From the NCBI GenBank assembly GCA_903970465.1, contig CAJCIO010000053.1, forward strand, positions 1-50,881: 50,881 bases of DNA, given 5' to 3'. This stretch comes from Gammaproteobacteria bacterium (GTDB taxonomy: Bacteria; Pseudomonadota; Gammaproteobacteria; Pseudomonadales; Pseudomonadaceae). This document shows positions 26,574-34,952 of the stretch, one piece after another. The notes under the pieces are model-generated. The model saw only the letters and a program-made list of their open reading frames with translations, had not been told where the DNA came from and ran no database searches. The first letter of the stretch is position 1; the number at the start of each line of letters is the position of its first letter. The position numbers were made by a program, and so were the translations under genes.

Positions 26574-27698
26574 ATGCCCCATGTTCCTGGATTTACTGCT
26601 GCGCCTGAAATGACCGCGGCCTTTGCCGATCTGCAACGCCATTTCATGCAGACCATTGTCCCGATGTGGAGCGGCCCCGGCTGGAACGCGGAACTGGCAT
26701 TGCCCTATGAAGCGCTCACCGCCGAGCACCATCACCTCCCCGTGCAGCGCTATCGCGCCATGGCCTGCGCCCGCCAGCTGTATGTGTTTTCCAGCCTGAT
26801 CGGCCAGCATCCCGGTGCTCACGAGCACGCAGGATTGCTGTTTCGCTCGCTGCAGCGGCACTTCCATGACGCCGAACACGGCGGCTGGTTCTACAGCGTA
26901 GACGCCCAGGGTGAGCCGCTGGATACCCGCAAGGACCTCTACACCCACGCCTTTATCCTGTTTGCCTGCGCTCACTACTGGGACAAGATCCGCGAGCCGT
27001 TCGTGGCCTCGGTGCTGGACGGCGCGTTGACGGTGATCCTCGCGCAGTTCGCCACCAGCGATGGCCTGTACGATTCCTGCCTGGCACGCGACTGGGCAAG
27101 CCTGGGCGAGGGCCCGCTGCAGAACCCGCTGATGCACCTCACCGAGGCCTTCCTCGCCGCGCTGTCCGTGCGCGACGACGCGCAGCTGCACACGGCCTTG
27201 CTGGCGCTCACCAATGCCATGCACAAACACTTCGTCGAGCCGGTGAACCACTTGATGCTGGAAAAACCGTTGGGGGCTGTGGATAACTGGTTCGAGCCCG
27301 GGCACCAGTTCGAATGGTATTACCTGGTGGGAGCATCGCCGATCCTGCGCGGCAGCCCGCTGCATCGCTCGCTGGAGCAGGCGTTCGGCTTTGCGCAAAG
27401 CCATGGCGTGAAGGATGGCGCGGTGCTGGCGATGCTGCATCCTGATGGCAGCGTGCGCGATGCCACCCAGCGTATATGGGCGCAGGCCGAGTATCTGCGG
27501 GCACTGACGCTGCGTGCTGATGCGATGGAGCGGGTACCCGCCCAACTGGCGGTGCTGCGCGAGCGCTTCCTGCACGACCAAGGCTGGATAGAATGCCGTG
27601 ATGGCGCTGGCGAGATCAGCCGCCATGACATGCCGTCGACCACGCCGTATCACTTGGCTACCAGCTATCAGGGTATTGCGGCTGCGCTGCAGCAGTAA
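26574..27698 (+). CDS. AGE family epimerase/isomerase
   Basis: The 374-residue protein is an (alpha/alpha)6-barrel of the N-acylglucosamine 2-epimerase/mannose isomerase family. Patterns include YRAMACARQLYVFSSLIG, FHDAEHGGWFYSVDAQGEPLDTRKDLYTHAFILFACA, NPLMHLTEAFLAAL, and FEPGHQFEWYYLV. The conserved histidines in YTHAF, MHLTEA and GHQFEW match the catalytic site of mannose isomerases and related aldose-ketose isomerases. The substrate cannot be decided. The start is uncertain: 26574 is the longest, but the in-frame ATG at 26610 (MTAAFADLQRHF) fits the family start as well, and neither has a clear Shine-Dalgarno. Confidence 0.83.
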   Translation: MPHVPGFTAAPEMTAAFADLQRHFMQTIVPMWSGPGWNAELALPYEALTAEHHHLPVQRYRAMACARQLYVFSSLIGQHPGAHEHAGLLFRSLQRHFHDAEHGGWFYSVDAQGEPLDTRKDLYTHAFILFACAHYWDKIREPFVASVLDGALTVILAQFATSDGLYDSCLARDWASLGEGPLQNPLMHLTEAFLAALSVRDDAQLHTALLALTNAMHKHFVEPVNHLMLEKPLGAVDNWFEPGHQFEWYYLVGASPILRGSPLHRSLEQAFGFAQSHGVKDGAVLAMLHPDGSVRDATQRIWAQAEYLRALTLRADAMERVPAQLAVLRERFLHDQGWIECRDGAGEISRHDMPSTTPYHLATSYQGIAAALQQ

Positions 27699-27720
27699 GC
27701 CGCGATGGGGTTCACTCGAT

Positions 27721-27807
27721 CGCCTTCGCGGGCAAGCCTTGCTCCCACAGATTGGCCAGAGCCTGAGTCGTACAACTGTGGGAGCAAAGCTTGCCCGCGA
27801 AGGGGCC
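27721..27807. repeat. REP doublet between the AGE and SDR genes
   Basis: CGCCTTCGCGGGCAAGCCTT with GCTCCCACAG (27721-27750) faces CTGTGGGAGCAAAGCTTGCC with CGCGAAGGGGC (27776-27807). The two neighbouring genes are convergent. Confidence 0.87.
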
Positions 27808-27837
27808 GGTGGCGTCAACGCAACATTGAGAGCCTGA

Positions 27838-28626
<789 letters not shown>

Positions 28627-28748
28627 TCACCGGCCACAGAGCATGCCCGCGTGGCCCGGCGCCAGCAAGTGACTTGTACAATTGATCAAAAAAAGAACAG
28701 CCTGCGCAAACCCTTGTTCTAGAGGCCTTGCAGCGGGTTATGCGCATG

Positions 28749-28783
28749 TTATCCACAGTCGGCTCCACAGTAACCGTGGGCAA
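28749..28783 (+). repeat. Diverged 35-bp direct repeat, copy 1
   Basis: The segment begins TTATCCACAGTCGGCTCCAC and ends GTGGGCAA. It matches copy 2 at 29113-29147 at 28 of 35 positions, without gaps. It contains a DnaA-box-like start and a second CCACAG. Confidence 0.6.
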
Positions 28784-28795
28784 GTGGATAACCGG

Positions 28796-28822
28796 CAAAG
28801 CCTTGCATGGCGCGGCTTGCAG
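28796..28822. repeat. Dispersed imperfect palindrome, copy 2
   Basis: CAAAGCC, 11 bases (TTGCATGGCGC), GGCTTGCAG. Same orientation as the copy at 22396. Confidence 0.5.
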
Positions 28823-29068
28823 CGCGATTCGAAAGTATTTGCCTTGACCTGACGGCCATCCCTCGTCCTACCCTCTGCGCGAGAAAAGTCGACTAGATGG
28901 CCCCACGCCAGTCCCACTACCGGCCAGCGCCATGTTTCCAATGCTTGTTCACAGACTTATCCACAGCCTTTGCGTCCGGGAAAGCGGCGATTTTGCCAGT
29001 GGATAAGACCCTTGACAAACAGGATTGTCGGACCAGAAAAATCCATTGATCAAAAAACGACCACAAGC

Positions 29069-29097
29069 CTGAAAGCCACGCCGATCAAGGCTTGCAG
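29069..29097. repeat. Dispersed imperfect palindrome, copy 3
   Basis: CTGAAAGCC, 11 bases (ACGCCGATCAA), GGCTTGCAG. Its central part is the reverse complement of that in copy 1 apart from one base, so it lies in opposite orientation to the copy at 22396. Confidence 0.55.
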
Positions 29098-29112
29098 CCA
29101 ACTACACCCAAC

Positions 29113-29147
29113 TTACCCACAGTCCGCCCCACAGCAAACGGGGACAA
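29113..29147 (+). repeat. Diverged 35-bp direct repeat, copy 2
   Basis: The segment begins TTACCCACAGTCCGCCCCAC and ends GGGGACAA. It aligns without gaps to 28749-28783. A TTGATCAAAAAA string lies upstream of both copies (about 65 bp each time). Confidence 0.6.
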
Positions 29148-29353
29148 CTCGAAGTTGTGACAAAACAATGAATTACGGCGGCTTTATGTCGCGGTTTGGA
29201 GGGGTATGAAAAGTGTTTTCCACAAAATGGGCGGTGGGGAATTCGCCGCCCTTTATATAGCGAAAGAGCTTGCACCCGATCAGCCGTGAATGGCACACCG
29301 CGGTGTGTCAGAGCAAGCCAATCGGGGGCAAGCCCCCTTGTTACAGAGGTGAA

Positions 29354-30070
29354 TCAGTGCCCGCCCAGATAGGCGTTACGCACCTCATCATTGCTCAGCA
29401 GCTCCTGCCCGGTGCCTGTCAGGCGAATCTCGCCATTGACCATCACATAGGCGCGGTCCGACAGCTTCAGCGCGTGGTTGGCGTTCTGCTCGACCAGAAA
29501 GATGGTCATGCCCGTCTGCGCCAGCTCGCGCAGGGTCGAGAAGATCATCTTCACCACAATCGGCGCCAGGCCCAGCGACGGTTCATCGAGCAGCAACAAC
29601 TTGGGCCGACTCATCAAGGCGCGGGCAATGGCCAGCATCTGCTGCTCACCGCCCGACATGGTCATGGCGCGCTGGTTGCGGCGCTCCTTGAGCCGTGGAA
29701 ACAGTTCGAACATGCGCTGCATGTCCTCGCTGGAATGCTTGTCGCCAATGGGGATGGTGCCCATCATCAGGTTCTCTTCCACTGACATGTCCGGGAACAC
29801 TCGGCGGCCTTCCGGCGACTGGGCGATGCCGTTCGATGCAATGTAGTGCGACGACTTCTGAGTAATGTCGGTGCCCTGATAGATGATCTGCCCGGCGCTG
29901 GCCCGCGGCTGGCCGAAAATCGACATCAGCAACGTCGACTTGCCCGCCCCGTTGGAGCCGATCAGGCTGACGGTCTCGCCAGCATTGATATGCAGCGAGA
30001 CCTTTTTCAGCGCCTGGATCTGCCCATAGTGGACATCGATGTCTTTCAATTCGAGGATCGGCATACTCAT
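29354..30070 (-). CDS. livF: Branched-chain amino acid ABC transporter, ATP-binding protein LivF (BraG)
   Basis: The 238-residue ATPase has Walker A GSNGAGKST, signature MSGGEQQMLAIARAL, Walker B LLLLDEPSLGL and switch VEQNANHAL. It is the second ATPase of the Liv/Bra importer and ends the operon. The ATG at 30070 overlaps the livG stop (ATGA) and follows GAGGAG; an internal ATG two codons later is less favoured. A GC hairpin and a 14-bp palindrome lie downstream of the stop. Confidence 0.94.
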   Translation of the reverse strand: MSMPILELKDIDVHYGQIQALKKVSLHINAGETVSLIGSNGAGKSTLLMSIFGQPRASAGQIIYQGTDITQKSSHYIASNGIAQSPEGRRVFPDMSVEENLMMGTIPIGDKHSSEDMQRMFELFPRLKERRNQRAMTMSGGEQQMLAIARALMSRPKLLLLDEPSLGLAPIVVKMIFSTLRELAQTGMTIFLVEQNANHALKLSDRAYVMVNGEIRLTGTGQELLSNDEVRNAYLGGH

Positions 30071-30942
30071 ACCAGCTCCTCTTCGTCGGCACCCAGGTAA
30101 GCCGCGATCACCTTCGGATCGTTGCGGATCTGCTCGGGGCCGCCTTTGGCGATCACGTTGCCGTGGTCGAGCACCACGATGTCGTCGGAAATACCCATGA
30201 CCATGCCCATGTCGTGCTCAATCAGTACCACTGTCATATCGTGTTCGTCGCGCAGCAGACGGATCATGCCACTGAGCGCCTCGGTTTCCTGGGGGTTGAG
30301 GCCGGCGGCCGGCTCGTCCAGGCAGATCACCTGCGGACGGGTGCACATGGCGCGGGCGATTTCCAGCCGGCGTTGCTGGCCGTAGGATAATTCGCCGGCC
30401 AGGCGGTTGGCGCAGTCCACCAGGTCGACCACTTCGAGCCAGTAGAAGGCGGTGTTCATCGCGTCTTCTTCGGCCTTGCGGTAGCTCTTGGTATTGAGGA
30501 TGCCGGCCAGCATGTTGCGGTTGACCCACATGTGCTGGGCCACCAGCAGGTTCTCGACCACGGACATTTCCTTGAACAGGCGAATGTTCTGAAAGGTCCG
30601 CGCCAGCCCGGCGCGGTTGACCAGGTGGGTACCGCCAAACATCTTGTAGTACAGCCGGCTGAGAAAGCTTTTCGGCGAAACGAAATCACCCAGTTGGAAA
30701 GGTTCGCCCAACAACTGGATCACATTGGTATCGCGCCCCCGTGCGTGCAACTGGATGCGCCCGCCCGTGGCCTTGTAGAAACCGGTCAGGCAGTTGAACA
30801 CGGTGGTTTTACCTGCGCCGTTGGGGCCGATCAGAGCGAAGATAGAATTGCGCCGCACCTGCAGGCTGACATCGCTCAAGGCCTTGATGCCGCCGAAGTG
30901 CATCTGCAGGTGTTCGACGGACAGCACGATTTCGTTGTTCAT
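30067..30942 (-). CDS. livG: Branched-chain amino acid ABC transporter, ATP-binding protein LivG (BraF)
   Basis: The 291-residue ATPase has Walker A GPNGAGKTT, signature LSYGQQRRLEIARAM, Walker B VICLDEPAAGL and switch VLIEHDMGMVM. An insertion of about 60 residues between Walker A and signature (RGRDTNVIQLLGEPFQLGDF, SRLYYKMFGGTHL) is longer than in E. coli LivG but seen in Pseudomonas BraF. Both ends overlap neighbours by 4 bp, which implies coupled translation of livM-livG-livF. Confidence 0.94.
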   Translation of the reverse strand: MNNEIVLSVEHLQMHFGGIKALSDVSLQVRRNSIFALIGPNGAGKTTVFNCLTGFYKATGGRIQLHARGRDTNVIQLLGEPFQLGDFVSPKSFLSRLYYKMFGGTHLVNRAGLARTFQNIRLFKEMSVVENLLVAQHMWVNRNMLAGILNTKSYRKAEEDAMNTAFYWLEVVDLVDCANRLAGELSYGQQRRLEIARAMCTRPQVICLDEPAAGLNPQETEALSGMIRLLRDEHDMTVVLIEHDMGMVMGISDDIVVLDHGNVIAKGGPEQIRNDPKVIAAYLGADEEELV

Positions 30943-32246
30943 TGCGCGGCCCCCTCCTTGTTCAGCACGCCTTTGCGTGGCACTACGCCGGTACGGCTGA
31001 TGCGGATCAAGCCGCGTGGGCGCCAGATCATCATCAATACCATCAATACGCCGAACAGCAATACGCGGTACTCGGCAAAGCTGCGCAGCAACTCTGGCGC
31101 CACGGTGAGTACGAACGCGGCAATCACCACGCCAACGGTGGAGCCCATGCCGCCGAGCACGACGATGGCGAGGATCAGCGCCGACTCGAAGAACGTGAAC
31201 GAGGTCGGGTTGACGAAGCCTTGATAGCTGGCAAAGAACACCCCGGCCAGACCGGCAGTTGAAGCCCCCAAGGTAAACGCCGAGAGTTTCACCAGAACGT
31301 GATTGAGGCCCATCGAGCGGCAGGCGATCTCGTCTTCACGCAGGGCTTCCCACGCGCGACCGACCGGCATGCGGGTCAGGCGGTGCTTGATGTACAGCAC
31401 GGCCAGCACCACCAGGAACAGCACGGCGTAGATGAAGATGTACTTGAGGTCCGGGTTGTATTCGAAACCGAAATACTCGTGGATCGGAATACCACCGTCC
31501 TTGGCGCGGCGGCCGAACTCGAGGCCGAAGAAAGTCGGCGACGGCACCGGCACACCGTTCGGACCGCCGGTGAACGACAGCCAGTTGTTCAGGACCAGAC
31601 GGATGATTTCCCCAAAACCCAAGGTCACGATCGCCAGATAGTCGCCGTGCATGCGCAATACCGGGAAGCCCAGGATGCACCCCGCCAGCGCCGCAGCAAT
31701 GGCGGCCAGCGGCAGCGCCGACCAGAAACCCAGGCCCAGATATTGATAACCCAGTGCCAGGCCGTAAGCGCCAATGGCATAGAACGCCACGTAGCCAAGG
31801 TCGAGCAGACCGGCCAGGCCGACCACGATGTTCAGCCCCAGACCCAGCAACACGTAGATCAACCCGAGGATGACCACGGTGAGGATGTACTTGTTAGCCA
31901 TGAACGGAAACAGCACCGCCAACAAGACAATGGCCGGCACCACGAAGCGCAGCATCGATTTATGATTGGGCGCCAAAACATGCACACCCGAGCCCGAGCC
32001 CGAGCCTTCGAAGCGCTGGGACATCCGCACGCCGCTGGGCGTTTGCAGGAACAGGCTCATCAAAAAGCGCCCGACCATGACCACCGCCACCAGCCAGGCC
32101 ACGCGGGTCGGCTGCAGGTTAAAGCTGTAACCGTCGAGCACGATGCCGACGATGGGCCCGAACACGATCAGTGCCAGCAGGCCGGCGATGACCATGTCGA
32201 TCAGGCTTTTCTTGATCTCGATAGGTCTTGCGATAGGAGCGGACAT
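30939..32246 (-). CDS. livM: Branched-chain amino acid ABC transporter, permease LivM (BraE)
   Basis: The 435-residue inner-membrane protein has an N-terminal extension of about 110 residues with two hydrophobic segments, then the LivM core (LGLNIVVGLAGLLDLGYVAFYAIGAYGLAL). The loop GRAWEALREDEIACRSMGLNHVLVKLSAF contacts the ATPases. A low-complexity GSGSGSG linker (near residue 85) is encoded by a hexanucleotide run. It starts 2 bp after the livH stop. Confidence 0.93.
   Translation of the reverse strand: MSAPIARPIEIKKSLIDMVIAGLLALIVFGPIVGIVLDGYSFNLQPTRVAWLVAVVMVGRFLMSLFLQTPSGVRMSQRFEGSGSGSGVHVLAPNHKSMLRFVVPAIVLLAVLFPFMANKYILTVVILGLIYVLLGLGLNIVVGLAGLLDLGYVAFYAIGAYGLALGYQYLGLGFWSALPLAAIAAALAGCILGFPVLRMHGDYLAIVTLGFGEIIRLVLNNWLSFTGGPNGVPVPSPTFFGLEFGRRAKDGGIPIHEYFGFEYNPDLKYIFIYAVLFLVVLAVLYIKHRLTRMPVGRAWEALREDEIACRSMGLNHVLVKLSAFTLGASTAGLAGVFFASYQGFVNPTSFTFFESALILAIVVLGGMGSTVGVVIAAFVLTVAPELLRSFAEYRVLLFGVLMVLMMIWRPRGLIRISRTGVVPRKGVLNKEGAAQ
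31988..32007 (-). repeat. livM: Hexanucleotide run in livM
   Basis: CCCGAGCCCGAGCCCGAGCC on the plus strand: about three units of GAGCCC, coding for GSGSG on the minus strand. It lies in a linker between the two N-terminal membrane segments and the core of LivM. Confidence 0.8.
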
Positions 32247-32248
32247 AC

Positions 32249-33163
32249 TTATACCTTCGCCACGAGTGGGCGACCCAGCAGGCCTTGGGGACGGAAAATC
32301 AGAATGACGACCAGCAAGCCGAAACTGAACACGTCTTTGTAGTCAGCGTTGACCAGGCCGGAGAACTGCGACTCCGCCACGCCGAGGATCAGGCCACCGA
32401 GCATGGCGCCTGGCAAAGAACCGATACCGCCCAGCACCGCGGCGGTAAACGCCTTGATGCCGATGATGAAGCCGGCATAGAAGTCGAAGGTGCCGTAGTT
32501 CAGGGTGATCAGCACGCCAGCCAACGCGGCCATGGCGGCACCGATGATGAACACATAGGAGATCACGCGATCGGTATTGATACCCAGGATCGACGCCATC
32601 TTGCGGTCCTGCTGGGTGGCACGGCACATGCGCCCCAGCTTGGTGTACTTGATGATGTAGGTCAGCACGCCCATGCCGACGAAGGCGGCCACCAGGATGA
32701 AAATCTTGGTGTAGGTAATCTGCACGAAGCCGCTACCGATATCGAAGCGCCAGGCGCCTTCGAGCAGGGTCGGCACGCCTTGCTGGCGCGAGCCCTGAGC
32801 AATCTGGGCGTAGTTTTGCAGGATCAGCGAAATGCCGATGGCACTGATCAGCGGTGCCAACCGCGTCGAGTTACGCAATGGCTTGTAGGCCACCCGCTCG
32901 ATGACGAAACCGTACACACCGGTCACCACGATGGTGAAGATCAGCGTGCCCAGGATCAGGAAAGGGAATGACTCGATACCGAAGAACGACAACACCGCCA
33001 GGCCGATAGCAGCCAGGTAGGCAGAGATCATGTACACGTCGCCGTGAGCGAAGTTGATCATGCCGATGATGCCGTAAACCATGGTGTAGCCGATGGCGAT
33101 CAGTCCGTAGACCGAGCCCAGTGTCAGGCCATTGACCATTTGTTGCAGAAAAATCCCGTCCAT
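32249..33163 (-). CDS. livH: Branched-chain amino acid ABC transporter, permease LivH (BraD)
   Basis: The 304-residue permease has the LivH signature GLTLGSVYGLIAIGYTMVYGIIGMINFAHGDVYM and EXXGXXP-like contacts in AYKPLRNSTRLAPLISAIGISLILQN. I chose the start at 33163 (MDGIFLQQMVNG), the known BraD-type N-terminus; upstream ATG codons in frame would add residues unlike the family. The gene is about 160 bp from livK, with a hairpin between, which is common where the binding protein must be made in excess. Confidence 0.93.
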   Translation of the reverse strand: MDGIFLQQMVNGLTLGSVYGLIAIGYTMVYGIIGMINFAHGDVYMISAYLAAIGLAVLSFFGIESFPFLILGTLIFTIVVTGVYGFVIERVAYKPLRNSTRLAPLISAIGISLILQNYAQIAQGSRQQGVPTLLEGAWRFDIGSGFVQITYTKIFILVAAFVGMGVLTYIIKYTKLGRMCRATQQDRKMASILGINTDRVISYVFIIGAAMAALAGVLITLNYGTFDFYAGFIIGIKAFTAAVLGGIGSLPGAMLGGLILGVAESQFSGLVNADYKDVFSFGLLVVILIFRPQGLLGRPLVAKV

Positions 33164-33286
33164 CATGCACTCTCGTGAACGTCTGAAACCGCCCACCCGC
33201 CATGCTCCGGGTATCCGGCACGACAGGTGGGGTCGGTATTAAGAGAAGCGACTGGCCTGCATGACTGCAGTGTCGTCACCCGGCGG

Positions 33287-33307
33287 GCCGCTGCAGAACA
33301 CAGCGGC
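33287..33307 (-). terminator. Intercistronic hairpin between livK and livH
   Basis: GCCGCTG and CAGCGGC pair around a 7-nt loop, about 17 nt after the livK stop in the minus direction. No T run follows. It could be a partial terminator or a 3' stabiliser that raises livK over the permease genes. Confidence 0.5.
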
Positions 33308-33323
33308 GCCGTCAGGCCTTATC

Positions 33324-34460
33324 TCACTTTTGCTTTTCGAGCTGCTCGTATTTGCCCTGAGCGTTCCACTGATAAACCACGTAGTCGGAGACCTTGAGGT
33401 CGCCTTTGCCGTCCCAGGCCTTGTCACCCATGACGGTTTTCACGTCGTGAGCCTTGAGCCACTTGGCGGCATCTTCACCCTTATTGGATTTGGCGCCGTT
33501 GAAGCCGGCAGCCAGGGCCTGGATCGAAGCGTAGGCGTACAGGGTGTAGCCTTCAGGCTCGTAACCGGATTTGCGGAACTCGTCGACCACAGCCTTGCTT
33601 TCAGGCAGTTTGCGGGGGTCGGCGCCGAAGGTCATGTACACGCCATTGACGTATTGAGCGCCGCCAGCGGTGGTGACGAGTTCGTCGGTGACCACACCGT
33701 CGTCGGACATGAACTTGACGTCTTTGAGGCCCTGCTCGCGCAACTGGCGAACCAGAGGACCGGCTTCCGGGTGCAGACCGCCGAAGTACACGACATCGGC
33801 GCCGACGCTGCGGATCTTGGTGACCAGGGCGCTGAAATCTTTCTCGCCGCGGGTCAGGCCTTCTTCCAGCACCGGCTTGACGCCGCGCTTGGTCAACTGG
33901 GCCGAAGTGGCGTCCGCCAGGCCTTTACCGTAGGTGTCCTTGTCGTTGATGACGGCGACTTTCTTGCCCTTGAGCACGTCTACGATGTAGTCGCCAGCCA
34001 CGACGCCTTGCTGATCGTCACGCCCGCACATACGGAACATGGCGCTAAGACCGCGCTCGGTGACGGTCGGGTTGGTGGAGCCTGGGGTAATCGCGATCAC
34101 ACCGGCGTCCGAGTACACCTCGGAGGCCGGGATGGTCGACGACGAGCAGAAGTGTCCCACCACACCAATGACTTTGTCCTGGTCAACCAGGCGGTTGGCC
34201 ACGGCGACGGCTTGCTTGGGTTCACACGCGTCATCGCCGGCCACCAGAACGATCTTCTCGCCGTTGATACCGCCGGCCTTGTTGACCGCATCGGCTGCTG
34301 CCTGTGCGCCCTTCATGTACTGCTCACCAAACGAAGCGTTGGCACCGGTCATCGGCCCCGCCACGCCGATCTTCACGTCGGCTTGCACAAAAGAAGAAAC
34401 GCCCAAGGCCGAAGCAACGGCCAGCGCCAGAAAACCCTTTCTGTAAAACGTTTGCGACAT
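33324..34460 (-). CDS. livK: Branched-chain amino acid ABC transporter, substrate-binding protein LivK/BraC
   Basis: The 378-residue protein has a signal peptide (FLALAVASALGVSSFVQA) and mature start DVKIGVAGPMTGANASFGEQ. The Leu/Ile/Val-binding pattern includes AVNKAGGINGEKIVLVAGDDACEPKQAVAVANRLV and GHFCSSSTIPASEVY, whose serines and threonine bind the amino acid backbone. It closely fits Pseudomonas BraC, which also binds alanine and threonine. The ATG at 34460 follows CAGGAGCACC. It is the first gene of the minus-strand operon livKHMGF. A perfect sigma-54 promoter lies about 60 bp upstream. Confidence 0.94.
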   Translation of the reverse strand: MSQTFYRKGFLALAVASALGVSSFVQADVKIGVAGPMTGANASFGEQYMKGAQAAADAVNKAGGINGEKIVLVAGDDACEPKQAVAVANRLVDQDKVIGVVGHFCSSSTIPASEVYSDAGVIAITPGSTNPTVTERGLSAMFRMCGRDDQQGVVAGDYIVDVLKGKKVAVINDKDTYGKGLADATSAQLTKRGVKPVLEEGLTRGEKDFSALVTKIRSVGADVVYFGGLHPEAGPLVRQLREQGLKDVKFMSDDGVVTDELVTTAGGAQYVNGVYMTFGADPRKLPESKAVVDEFRKSGYEPEGYTLYAYASIQALAAGFNGAKSNKGEDAAKWLKAHDVKTVMGDKAWDGKGDLKVSDYVVYQWNAQGKYEQLEKQK

Positions 34461-34517
34461 GAGGTGGTGCTCCTGAGATTTTTTTGGTTGGCACTACAGC
34501 TTCTGCCCTTGCACCTG

Positions 34518-34533
34518 AGCAAGGCCCGTGCCA
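34518..34533 (-). promoter_or_regulatory. Sigma-54 promoter of livKHMGF
   Basis: Read on the minus strand, TGGCACGGGCCTTGCT is a full match to TGGCACG-N4-TTGCW with the required 10-base GG-GC spacing. Transcription would start near 34507, about 47 nt before the livK ATG. Confidence 0.75.
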
Positions 34534-34732
34534 TCACTTTTCAAAATGCAGGGGAGATGGGCCTGACGTGGCTCCCGGACGACTTTCCCCCCTTCGAATA
34601 TGGGTCGTGCAACCACATGAAATCGACAAGGTAGAACCCTTGATGAAAAAAGGTGCAACTATTCAAATATTGCATTGCAACTAAAGACCTGTTTGCTGTG
34701 CAACCAACACGTAACACGCCGCGTAACCGAAG

Positions 34733-34749
34733 TGCACATTAGCGGTGCG
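34733..34749. promoter_or_regulatory. NtrC-like site upstream of livK
   Basis: TGCACA, five bases (TTAGC), GGTGCG: ten of twelve dyad positions match TGCACC-N5-GGTGCA. The centre is about 235 bp upstream of the predicted livK start point; enhancers can act at this distance. It is also about 210 bp from the divergent pncB start. Confidence 0.5.
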
Positions 34750-34952
34750 TTACTGCTACGCGCCGCACCATTTCAGTCAGGCTGTTACCGCGATAATTGC
34801 TCCCTCAAATGGGCGACAGGGGGGATTTGCAGGGCTTGGCGCATAGGGCGGACGCGTATTCTTGTTCGCCCCCGGCACAAAAAGGCTGTCAGAATGTGCC
34901 GCAACTGTGCGCCACTGCCATTTTCAGGTGCCTTGGCCCGTGAGGAGCCCCC

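Larger units (their letters stand above)
28749..29224. promoter_or_regulatory. Cluster of DnaA-box-like sites
   Basis: TTATCCACA occurs perfectly at 28749-28757 and 28957-28965. TTTTCCACA (fits TTWTNCACA) is at 29216-29224. One-mismatch forms are TTATCCACT on the minus strand at 28783-28791 and 28998-29006, and TTACCCACA at 29113-29121; a weaker TTGTTCACA is at 28945-28953. That is six good sites in 476 bp on both strands. No dnaA, dnaN, rpmH or parAB gene is near, so this is not the usual oriC. It could titrate or reload DnaA, or the motifs could belong to a dispersed repeat. Confidence 0.5.
34461..34952. other. Divergent intergenic region livK-pncB
   Basis: About 490 bp without a convincing gene; short frames here have no good start or codon pattern. 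It contains the livK sigma-54 promoter (34518-34533), an NtrC-like site (34733-34749), and an AT-rich, TTGCA-rich segment (34650-34700). The pncB promoter must be near the right end. Confidence 0.6.

Noticed and set aside
28749..29224. Chromosomal origin oriC
   Set aside because: DnaA boxes are present, but there is no dnaA, dnaN, rpmH, gidA or par gene nearby and no clear AT-rich unwinding stretch; Pseudomonas oriC is known to flank dnaA.
29292..29307. TGGCAC half of a sigma-54 promoter near livF
   Set aside because: No TTGC element follows at the right distance; the sequence is part of a CACACCGCGGTGTG palindrome.
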